Assembly: GCA_029240815.1 (NCBI GenBank)
Contig: JARDZO010000040.1
Span: forward strand, 1-29,083
Source of the DNA: Brevibacillus sp.
GTDB taxonomy: Bacteria; Bacillota; Bacilli; Brevibacillales; Brevibacillaceae
Reading direction: 5' to 3'
DNA: 29,083 nucleotides
Position 1 is the stretch's first letter. Each line of letters opens with the position of its first letter. The translations under genes were made by a program, and so were the position numbers. The notes beneath the pieces were generated by a model. The model did no database searches, was not told where the DNA came from, and was given only the letters and a program-made list of their open reading frames with translations. Shown piece after piece: positions 7,701-13,397 of the stretch.

Positions 7701-9431
7701 CACCGTCACCAGATCACCTGGGGCAACCATTGCTCTTGGTTCATACACATAGATGCCTTCGGAAGTGTGCAGATCGCTGTCAGGCTGAGGATCCTGCATG
7801 TAAAATCCTTGCACGTTGCCGCCGCTTTTGACGACCGCGGTGACGATGCCTTCCACGCCATTTACCGTCGAGTTGTTATACACAGAGGTGTGCGATGAGC
7901 CTTGGATGTCATGAATGCGGACGGCATCTTTTTGAATCGTGTAGGTGTAGCTAGCAATGTCGCTGTCGGTGTACCCATCCTTTACGGCAAACGCTTTGAT
8001 GGTCATTGACGCATCCACTTGGATCGGTCCCGCATACGTTTGACTTTCTCTCGTTGGTTGGGAGCCGTCCGTCGTGTAATGGATGATTGCGTCTGCCAAT
8101 GCAGTGCCGAGTGTAACTTTCGACCCAGCCTCCACCATGGGTCCCGCGGGATTAGCAATGACCACAGGCACCTTGCTCGCATCGGCTACCAAATCAGCGG
8201 CTGAACGGGGCACCAGCTTGAAGACGTTAAAGTCGTAGGTGACCACACCTGTGATACTTTCATAGGTCGTGCCGATCGCCAAAGGCAGCGACGCCCCTGG
8301 CCGGGCAACAAATGTCCCGCCCTCATCCCTCAACGTATAATTTCCATTTTCATTTTTTTCTACCGTGACATTGCGGAGAGTGACCAGCTCCGCTTCCACG
8401 CTTTCGCCTTTGTCAGCCGAGAAGTCGACCGATGTGACCAGTTGCGGTTCCGGAACGCCCGCTTGCGGTTGGAGCACGGTGACGTCACTGGCGTTCGCCT
8501 CCAGCTGGGCGAGACCGTAATATTGGTTGGTTTTTCCCGTGGCCCGGATTTTGTCGCCGATACTGATCTTGCTGGCCAACCCTGCCGCCCGCAGCACGAT
8601 CCCTGCAGCTTCGTCCTGCAGATACACATTGTTTTGACCGCCAGCCTCAAAGATGGCCGTTACGGTACCTTCCACGGCAACAACAGTCCCGTTGGCCGCT
8701 ATCCTTGCTTCGGCAACCGGGGTTGGTGTCACATCGCCGGGCGGAGGCTCCTGTGTACCGGACGCATTGAGCGGTGTCAAGTCAGCAGTGAGAAAATCGG
8801 CTCCGTTGTTGTCCGTGTCCCAGCCGTTTCCTTCTCCAGGGACGATGCCGCTTTCGTTGCTCTTTCGGGAAACTCCTGCGATTGCTGAAGGTGCGGCCGT
8901 AGGGGCCCCTCCTTCAGCGGCATTGGCTGTCGTACCGTATCCGACAAAATCGACCACACCGGCTTGTCCCGCCGGGTTAGTGCCGCTCAAAGCAGTGGCA
9001 TGGTTGACCAAAGACACCTTGCCCGCGGATGCTCCCATGGCTATGCTGCCCTGTGCGTCAGGGGCCGTCAGACTCTGTGTGCCTCCCGAGCCCGCAGCTT
9101 CCTGAATCAGATAGTATCCATTTGGGGGAATGCTTCCCGCAAGCTCAGTCTTTTGCCAAGCGGGACCGGCAGCAGAAGCATACTGGACCGTCCAGCCGGA
9201 AAGCGAAACGGCTTGTCCCGTAGGATTGTACAGTTCAATAAAGTCATTTTTGTAGGAGGCCCCGCTGTTTCCCCCGCCTCCGTATACTTCGCTGATCACC
9301 ACATGATCGGTAGTTGCCGCCTTTGCCTGAGGCAACCAACCGGCCGGACTGATCGACCCGATTAATACGGTTACCGTCAGCCCCAGCTTTTGGAAGTGAC
9401 TGTAGTTGCTCCTCTTTTTCACCATTTTCAT
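4695..9431 (-). CDS. Large secreted multidomain nuclease (ExeM/NucH/YhcR-like), C-terminus frameshifted
   Basis: The 1578-residue reading frame starts at ATG 9431 after GAGGAGG. Order: signal peptide (1-38, cleavage near QAKA-AT); lamin-tail domain (~42-220, HVVISEVYGGGGNSG and NDFIELYNPTG); OB-like domain (~236-415); chitobiase-C-like beta domain (~425-500, IHYTTDGSQPT); second YhcR-type OB-like region (~503-755); endonuclease/exonuclease/phosphatase domain (~772-1080); atrophied Ig-like repeat (~1086-1172); a long charged helical region (~1185-1400); a beta-rich domain; start of a Big_2 Ig-like domain. EEP residues are visible: N779, E813 (VVEMQD), H941-N943, D994/N996 (GDLNDF), D1037 and S1068-D-H-D. 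It should degrade extracellular DNA/RNA outside the cell. The frame ends abruptly at 4695 within the Ig-like domain; the next codons continue in another frame to 4598. No LPXTG or SLH anchor is visible. A PhoP-box-like array precedes it. Confidence 0.9.
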   Translation of the reverse strand: MKMVKKRSNYSHFQKLGLTVTVLIGSISPAGWLPQAKAATTDHVVISEVYGGGGNSGASYKNDFIELYNPTGQAVSLSGWTVQYASAAGPAWQKTELAGSIPPNGYYLIQEAAGSGGTQSLTAPDAQGSIAMGASAGKVSLVNHATALSGTNPAGQAGVVDFVGYGTTANAAEGGAPTAAPSAIAGVSRKSNESGIVPGEGNGWDTDNNGADFLTADLTPLNASGTQEPPPGDVTPTPVAEARIAANGTVVAVEGTVTAIFEAGGQNNVYLQDEAAGIVLRAAGLASKISIGDKIRATGKTNQYYGLAQLEANASDVTVLQPQAGVPEPQLVTSVDFSADKGESVEAELVTLRNVTVEKNENGNYTLRDEGGTFVARPGASLPLAIGTTYESITGVVTYDFNVFKLVPRSAADLVADASKVPVVIANPAGPMVEAGSKVTLGTALADAIIHYTTDGSQPTRESQTYAGPIQVDASMTIKAFAVKDGYTDSDIASYTYTIQKDAVRIHDIQGSSHTSVYNNSTVNGVEGIVTAVVKSGGNVQGFYMQDPQPDSDLHTSEGIYVYEPRAMVAPGDLVTVSGVVKEYVSSSKAATDLTQTQIDASAYTVVSREQSIPQPVVLGKGGYAYPEGVIDNDSMGAFEPEEDGIDFWESVEGMLVQVDNPIVVGETKTFTNPASVEFVVIDDKAHSDQPRTPAGGVLLQADDNHPERITVADKLLPITSEPKVGDTLSAPLVGIVDYSFTNYKLYHIEPFEVTVSDYQPTVTKIDQKDEELTIASYNIENFSSKTDPEKVERIAETIVHNLKQPDIIGVVEMQDNNGPTDTGETDARESAQALIDAVETEGGPKYRYVDIAPQNNQDGGQPGGNIRVGFFYNPLRVELADGTAGDAVTPVQVETTEGVAHLSLNPGRIDPENEAFDNSRKPLAAEFVFQGKPVIVIANHFNSKGGDGGLYGKQQPPELVSETQRVKIAGVLNGFVKEIHVADPKANVVVLGDLNDFPFSRPVQALKDGVLTNMVEELPNSKQYTYVYQGNSQVLDQILVSNHLEDDTEIDIVHINAGFTEKEGRVSDHDPVLVQVDVPDRGEKEPTAQEVAAGITAVSEPAADAVKLNLPEVPEGFSIRVKSSSDPRIIALDGTIAPPVSQTDVELVFEVKRESDQSDASTSPITVRVPAKTTTEPGDPTPDSQRELNELAADLIQATTGEEEIIQQVTRVLDSLEKVVRSEKVEAADKWETVQHTITTVLAAAAKQTERGNIREQTLAQLTGEFLEKAFESTREAGGDEDEKLARQGFLTLTALAQTALEPLGKKSVSDHLAERLRSLAEALLEKAGTLEVVRGEEIEGDDDDVKEIMDLLAGFMKAIDKRNDRIGFEPTLFIQVVEEKKTDGARSKKKEKADQMVVLDEKLGELLRKYDVSARMITPSTAWVEVPAAFLDRNRGKRIGLSLLPAEEKVENVLQPGEPYALYVWSNGKELNSFGKTGVQLGLPVSTEAGHKLQAYMYRGKAWMPVTKNRGKTEELSIEDDKAVFTAETAAPYVIGEATIKSITVKESSLKLTQGEETQLKVVGTLSDGKGRRDGS

Positions 9432-9476
9432 TCTGTTCCTCCTCTATCTCGATTTGGATTTGTTTACCTCCAATCG

Positions 9477-9515
9477 TATACAAGCTGTCTAAATTTTACG
9501 TAAATAAGATGTTAA
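9477..9515 (-). promoter_or_regulatory. Putative PhoP-box array upstream of the nuclease
   Basis: On the minus strand, hexamers TTAACA (9515-9510), TTTACG (9504-9499), TTTAGA (9493-9488) and TGTATA (9482-9477) start exactly 11 bases apart with 5-base gaps. PhoP of Bacillus binds direct repeats of TTAACA-like hexamers with 5-base spacing. The array ends 46 bases before the nuclease ATG, overlapping the likely promoter (TATACGAT region). The first three hexamers fit well and the fourth poorly. Confidence 0.5.
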
Positions 9516-9546
9516 GAATACAGCGTTATTTCCAATATCTATCAAA

Positions 9547-9581
9547 AAACCGCCGAAAGGCTTAGGCCCCTCCAGCGGTTT
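9547..9581 (-). terminator. Orphan minus-strand hairpin terminator between divergent genes
   Basis: AAACCGC (9547-9553) pairs with GCGGTTT (9575-9581), and read on the minus strand the stem is followed at once by a T run (TTTTTTG). No recognised minus-strand gene ends just upstream of it. On the plus strand a TCTTTTTTC run also follows 8 bases after the stem. Confidence 0.55.
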
Positions 9582-9619
9582 GCAGGTCTTTTTTCATTCC
9601 ATTTTTTCTATTCGTTCTG

Positions 9620-9648
9620 TTGACAACGAAAGATAAGGATTTTTGCAT
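9620..9648 (+). promoter_or_regulatory. Possible SigA promoter for the ParB-like gene
   Basis: A perfect -35 TTGACA (9620-9625) is followed after 17 bases by TTGCAT (9643-9648), a poor -10. It is in the right place for the gene at 9712 but is supported mainly by the -35 element. Confidence 0.35.
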
Positions 9649-9711
9649 GTCAGGCGTCTAGGACTCCCTCTCTTTCTCATATCCTTTTCAGAAGGGGAGG
9701 ATGATGTATCT

Positions 9712-10194
9712 GTGTTTACCGTACAATATGTCCCTCTGAGCAAGATCAAACCCGATGTTCCCGCTAAAATGACTTCGCATATCCGGAAGCTTCGCAGTAT
9801 GATGTGGGACTGCATGCATCTGTTGGTTGTACGAAAAGACCGAAATGACGGCAGTTACGTGATTCTGCTTGGGAATGAACGATACGAGTTTCTGACCAAA
9901 CATACCAAAAGGCTGGTCGCTCCTTGTCTGGTCGATGACAGCATGTCCAAGACCAAAGAAGCCTTCTGGCTGCATCGGTTCCGCAGGAAAAGGCTGCAAG
10001 CGCACTTTCCCGACATCAAGCTCGACTGCATGACTCCAGCAGCCTGGTCGATCATTCGCACCTTCCTGAAAGAAGAACCCCGTTTCAAACAACTGACCCG
10101 CAGACAACAAATCCATGTGCTAGTGCAGGCAGTTCGCTACAGGAAAATAGTCGTGGCTTCCATGAAGATGAAGGTGGACGAAATGTCGATGTGA
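9712..10194 (+). CDS. Small solo ParB-like N-terminal domain protein
   Basis: With GTG 9712 as start (GGGGAGG at 9694-9700 precedes it; the frame is open further upstream to 9643 without a better site) the protein has 160 residues. Residues 3-60 read like a ParB/sulfiredoxin-fold domain: VQYVPLSKIKPDVP, a helix, LLVVRKDRNDGSYVILLGNE, then RYEFLTKHTK, matching the family pattern 'lskIkP ... plvvr ... y.ii.GerR'. The rest is helical and basic (RRKRLQAHF, TRRQQIHVLVQAVRYRK), suggesting nucleic-acid or partner binding, but there is no KorB/Noc-type HTH that I recognise. It is much shorter than chromosomal ParB (~280) and has no ParA nearby, so a role in segregation is unlikely. Function unknown. 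A strong terminator follows. Confidence 0.7.
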   Translation: MFTVQYVPLSKIKPDVPAKMTSHIRKLRSMMWDCMHLLVVRKDRNDGSYVILLGNERYEFLTKHTKRLVAPCLVDDSMSKTKEAFWLHRFRRKRLQAHFPDIKLDCMTPAAWSIIRTFLKEEPRFKQLTRRQQIHVLVQAVRYRKIVVASMKMKVDEMSM

Positions 10195-10207
10195 AAACGC
10201 AACGGAA

Positions 10208-10242
10208 CACGCTGCCGAATTGAACCGGCAGCGTGATTTTTT
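10208..10242 (+). terminator. Strong bidirectional terminator
   Basis: CACGCTGCCG (10208-10217) pairs perfectly with CGGCAGCGTG (10226-10235), followed by ATTTTTTG. It lies 13 bases after the ParB-like gene and next to the stop of the convergent RidA-family gene. Confidence 0.9.
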
Positions 10243-10243
10243 G

Positions 10244-10654
10244 TCAAGTTGTTATCCCCAATGCGGCAACGGCCTCGATTTCTACTAATTGGTCTGGGTA
10301 CCCTAATACAGTAACCCCAGACAAGGTGCTTGGGACATCATGTTCTCCAAACGCCTGTCTAATGATTCTCCACGCAGTTACCAAATCTTCTCGGTTCTGT
10401 GATGCTACAAGAACCCTTGTGTAAACAACGTCTTCCAGTGTGGCCCCACTTTCCTTCAACGCTTCTTTTAAATTCTCCACACAAAGTTCAGCCTGAAGGG
10501 CATAATCGTTGTGGTAAGGTACTTGCCCGTCTTTATTGAGTGGGCAGGCTCCAGCCAAAAAGATTAAATCCATTCCCGAAGGCACTATACAAGCATACGC
10601 ATAATCAACGGAAGCCATATTCGTTGAGTGAATGAATGATCGTTTTTTGTTCAT
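10244..10654 (-). CDS. RidA/YjgF/UK114 family protein lacking the archetypal Arg
   Basis: The 136-residue length, the ACPLNKDGQVPYHNDYALQA and NLKEALKESGATLEDVVYTR blocks, and the ending PDQLVEIEAVAAL place it in the RidA superfamily (trimeric chorismate mutase-like fold). In true RidA enamine/imine deaminases an Arg sits in the 'P-A-R-S-x-V' segment; here the equivalent is VPSTLSGVTVLG with no Arg, so it belongs to a divergent subfamily and probably does not hydrolyse 2-aminoacrylate in the standard way. Start ATG 10654 has GAGGAA 5 bases upstream. It is transcribed alone. Soluble and cytoplasmic; substrate unknown. Confidence 0.88.
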   Translation of the reverse strand: MNKKRSFIHSTNMASVDYAYACIVPSGMDLIFLAGACPLNKDGQVPYHNDYALQAELCVENLKEALKESGATLEDVVYTRVLVASQNREDLVTAWRIIRQAFGEHDVPSTLSGVTVLGYPDQLVEIEAVAALGITT

Positions 10655-10739
10655 CTTAATTCCTCACTTTCCTGATTGTTTCCATTTAATAAAAATGAAA
10701 GATGCATGGACCTTTCCGTTGTTTGAATAACTTGATGTT

Positions 10740-10768
10740 AGTCTACTACTTTATCTTACAGTCTAGTA
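10740..10768. promoter_or_regulatory. Direct repeat AGTCTA(C/G)TA upstream of the RidA-family gene
   Basis: AGTCTACTA (10740-10748) and AGTCTAGTA (10760-10768) start 20 bases apart, close to two helical turns. The pair lies 86 bases upstream of the RidA start, beside the probable promoter. A regulator-binding role is inferred from position only. Confidence 0.3.
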
Positions 10769-10851
10769 AATGGTTTTCACCAACAATTTAAAACGGACAG
10801 TTCGAACGAGGACGGCGAAATTCCATGTTCGACGACTGCTGACTCAAAGAA

Positions 10852-10891
10852 AAAAGCCGATGATTCCCGCGAAGAAGAATCATCAGCTTTT
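10852..10891 (-). terminator. Terminator of the aldehyde/hydroxyacid dehydrogenase operon
   Basis: AAAAGC-c-GATGATTC pairs with GAATCATC-a-GCTTTT around a ~10-base loop. On the minus strand a TTTTTTC run follows, just after the dehydrogenase stop at 10896. Confidence 0.8.
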
Positions 10892-10895
10892 CATT

Positions 10896-11786
10896 TTATT
10901 TGGAAATCGTTGTATTGGCCAGCTCTTCCGTAACCGAACATACGGCAGAGGAATCCCACGAGCCCTTCCCTTGGGCTTTTGCAGCTTCGTACATTTGGAC
11001 GACTGTCCCCCCCACCAATACCGGTACCTGCTGTTCTCGGGCCGCCTTCGTGTACAGCTGCAGGTCTTTATGCATGTGATCTAGGGAAAAAATCGTCTTT
11101 TCATAGGTCCCGTATAAGATGTTCGGACCGAAGACAGAAAGGACACGGTTATGCGCGGAGCCTTTGTCCATTACCGCCGCCAATTTTTGCGGATCGACAC
11201 CCGCTTTGGCTCCCACTGTGAAGGCTTCTCCCAGTGCTGCGGTGATCACGGCAACCACGGAATTATGGCATAGCTTTGCTACCTGACCGGCTCCGGATTC
11301 GCCCAAGTAAAAGATTTCTTTGCCGATCCCCTGTAAATAGGGGGTAATTTCAGGCAGCTTGGTTTCGTCCCCACCCACCATAATGGTTAAGGTACCGGCT
11401 GCAGCGCCCGCAGGACCGCCGCTCACTGGACAATCAAAATAAGAGATTCCCTTTTCCAGACCTGCCTCATGGAGCCGTTTTGCGGTTGCCGGATCAATCG
11501 TGCTTGCATCCAAAACGTAGCTGCCCGATGCGAGCGTCGAATAGAGACCATCCATTCCCAGCAATACCTGTTCCACAATTGCAGGGCCAGGCAGAGAAGT
11601 AATTACTACGCGGGCCATCTCTCCCACTTCTGCTGGTGAATCAGCTACTTGCGCTCCTTTCTCCTTCGCCCATTCCTGGGCAGCAGGAATGGGATCATAG
11701 GTAAAAACCCGGTATCCTTTTTGCAGCAAACTGCCAATCATTCCCTTACCCATAGCCCCGACGCCAATGACACCTATCGCATCCAT
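10896..11786 (-). CDS. Beta-hydroxyacid dehydrogenase (3-hydroxyisobutyrate / tartronate semialdehyde reductase family)
   Basis: The ~296-residue NAD(P)-dependent enzyme opens with a Rossmann motif (IGVIGVGAMGKGM), has the substrate-binding block FDCPVSGGPAGAAAGTLTIM near residue 118, and the catalytic Lys ~171 in GAGQVAKLCHN. These are signatures of the family that interconverts small beta-hydroxyacids and semialdehydes (3-hydroxyisobutyrate, D-glycerate/tartronate semialdehyde). The exact substrate cannot be read from sequence. ATG 11786 is 7 bases from a GGGGG-containing site; a GTG at 11789 is an alternative start. It lies 35 bases behind an aldehyde dehydrogenase and ends at a terminator, so the two form an operon able to process a hydroxyacid through its semialdehyde. 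Intact. Confidence 0.88.
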   Translation of the reverse strand: MDAIGVIGVGAMGKGMIGSLLQKGYRVFTYDPIPAAQEWAKEKGAQVADSPAEVGEMARVVITSLPGPAIVEQVLLGMDGLYSTLASGSYVLDASTIDPATAKRLHEAGLEKGISYFDCPVSGGPAGAAAGTLTIMVGGDETKLPEITPYLQGIGKEIFYLGESGAGQVAKLCHNSVVAVITAALGEAFTVGAKAGVDPQKLAAVMDKGSAHNRVLSVFGPNILYGTYEKTIFSLDHMHKDLQLYTKAAREQQVPVLVGGTVVQMYEAAKAQGKGSWDSSAVCSVTEELANTTISK

Positions 11787-11821
11787 CACGAATCCCCCTT
11801 CCTCCCCATCGGTTTCTTGAC

Positions 11822-13273
11822 TTATGGCCGAATATAAACGGTCTTCGTCTCTACATAAAAGTCGAGCGCTGACTCTCCCTGCTCTCTTGGACCCAAACCA
11901 GAGATTTTTTTGCCACCAAACGGATACTGCGATTCGAAGTGGGTCGATGGCATATTCACATGGGTCACACCGGATTGAATGCCCTTGACAAATTCGAACG
12001 CTTTGCGCAAATCGTTGGTGAAAATGGTAGATGACAACCCAAACTCCACTTGATTCGCCACTTCCATTGCCTGCTCAAAGGATTCCACATCGATGACGGC
12101 GATGACAGGTGCAAAAATCTCCTCTTTCGCGATCGTCATCTCGTGTGTCACGCCGGTAAAGACTGTCGGCGCAACAAAGTATCCGTTCCCCAATTTCCCT
12201 TCGGTGAGCCGTTGTCCTCCGCATGCAAGGGTGGCACCTTCCTCGACACCTTTTTGGACGTAATGCAAATATAGGCTTAGCTGATGCTCGTCCACGACAG
12301 GGCCATTATGGCTTTCTGGGTAAAAGCCGTCGCCCACTTTCATGCTTTTCGCGCGCTCGATCAATTTCGCCTTCACTTGATCGGCCACTTCGGGTACCAC
12401 CAGTACGCGGCTTGTTCCCGTGCAACGCTGGCCATTGTCAAAAAATCCGCTGGTCACGATGCAATCAATCGCCAAATCGATATCGGCATCGCCAAGAATG
12501 ATAGCCGGGTTTTTGCCACCCATCTCCGCCTGAATTTTGCCGCCTCGTGAGCCGACTGCCTCGCCCAATGACAATCCGACTTCGGAGGAACCGGTAAAGG
12601 AGATACCTTTGATCGTCGGGTTGTTTGCAAGCTCATCGCCAATGACTGCTCCCGGGCCCGTTACCATGTTGACGACGCCGGCAGGCACTCCGCTTTCGAT
12701 GAGGAGCTCCATCAGCTTGACGCTGATCAGCGACGTGTTGCTTGCTGGTTTAAATACGACCGTGTTGCCGGCAACGATGGCTGGGACGATTTTCCAAAGC
12801 CCGATACCCAATGGGAAGTTCCAGGGTGCGATGATGGCGAACACACCAATCGGTTCGCGAACGGTGTAACCGACCACCCGCTCGTCAAAGGAAGGCACGG
12901 TCTGTCCCGTCAAACGCGTAGCTTCTCCGGTCAGCTGCTTCATGGATGTGATGGTTTTGTTCACTTCCCCGCGCGCTTCCCGCAAGGTTTTCCCTACCTC
13001 GCGTGTAATGGTTTCTGCCAATTCTTCTTTACGTTGTTCCAACAAGTGAATGAGGGTAAACAGGAACTCTCCTCGAACCGGTGCAGGTGTTTTCGACCAC
13101 TGAGGGAATGCCTTTGCTGCAGACTCGATCGCCGTCCGGGCATCCATTCCATCCGATTTTTGAAAATAGCCCAATACTTCGTCTACTTGAGCTGGATTCG
13201 TGCTTGGAAATAGCTGTCCGGTATGGCTCGCTACCCATTCTCCATTCATATAGTTGTGGTAGGTTTTCGTCAT
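11822..13273 (-). CDS. NAD(P)-dependent aldehyde dehydrogenase (2-oxoglutarate semialdehyde dehydrogenase-like)
   Basis: The 483-residue ALDH-superfamily enzyme has catalytic Asn152 (APWNFPLG), Glu250 (AEMGGKNPAI) and nucleophile Cys284 in FFDNGQRCTGTSR, plus the NAD-binding KEEIFAP motif. The GQRCTGTSR context resembles alpha-ketoglutaric (2,5-dioxovalerate) semialdehyde dehydrogenases of sugar-acid pathways, a family-level guess. The start is ATG 13273, with AAGGTGG placed well; the frame is open 25 codons further up through a promoter region, which is clearly non-coding (basic, Cys/Asn-rich). It is first in an operon with the hydroxyacid dehydrogenase and is divergent from a GAF-PucR regulator, the likely controller. 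Oxidises an aldehyde to the acid in the cytoplasm. Confidence 0.9.
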   Translation of the reverse strand: MTKTYHNYMNGEWVASHTGQLFPSTNPAQVDEVLGYFQKSDGMDARTAIESAAKAFPQWSKTPAPVRGEFLFTLIHLLEQRKEELAETITREVGKTLREARGEVNKTITSMKQLTGEATRLTGQTVPSFDERVVGYTVREPIGVFAIIAPWNFPLGIGLWKIVPAIVAGNTVVFKPASNTSLISVKLMELLIESGVPAGVVNMVTGPGAVIGDELANNPTIKGISFTGSSEVGLSLGEAVGSRGGKIQAEMGGKNPAIILGDADIDLAIDCIVTSGFFDNGQRCTGTSRVLVVPEVADQVKAKLIERAKSMKVGDGFYPESHNGPVVDEHQLSLYLHYVQKGVEEGATLACGGQRLTEGKLGNGYFVAPTVFTGVTHEMTIAKEEIFAPVIAVIDVESFEQAMEVANQVEFGLSSTIFTNDLRKAFEFVKGIQSGVTHVNMPSTHFESQYPFGGKKISGLGPREQGESALDFYVETKTVYIRP

Positions 13274-13306
13274 CTCGTCTGCCACCTTCCCTTTGCTTTT
13301 ACAAGG

Positions 13307-13335
13307 ATTGTATATATTCAAAACATTTCGTACAA
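13307..13335 (-). promoter_or_regulatory. SigA-type promoter of the aldehyde dehydrogenase operon
   Basis: On the minus strand TTGTAC (-35, 13335-13330) and TACAAT (-10, 13312-13307) are separated by exactly 17 bases, 33 bases upstream of the start codon. The -35 lies inside a small inverted repeat, ACATT-N6-AATGT (13323-13338). Confidence 0.65.
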
Positions 13336-13343
13336 TGTTGATA

Positions 13344-13373
13344 CACACATAATCTCTTTTCTTATTATGTGTG
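13344..13373. promoter_or_regulatory. Perfect 10-bp inverted repeat, candidate operator of the PucR-type regulator
   Basis: CACACATAAT (13344-13353), a 10-base spacer, then ATTATGTGTG (13364-13373). It lies between divergent promoters: just upstream of the -35 of the dehydrogenase operon and across the likely regulator promoter (TTGATA 13338-13343; TATTAT 13363-13368, 19-base spacer). No T run follows and no gene ends here, so it is not a terminator. Confidence 0.65.
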
Positions 13374-13397
13374 ATTCTCCATAGGAGGATAGCTGGA

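Noticed and set aside
7017..7898. A 293-codon plus-strand frame inside the nuclease gene
   Set aside because: Antisense to a well-supported domain-rich protein in a GC-rich region; rich in His/Arg/Phe as expected of a shadow frame.
9594..9815. A 73-codon minus-strand frame ending just before the orphan terminator
   Set aside because: It lies antisense to the ParB-like gene, has no ribosome site and reads as low-complexity basic sequence; treated as a shadow frame.
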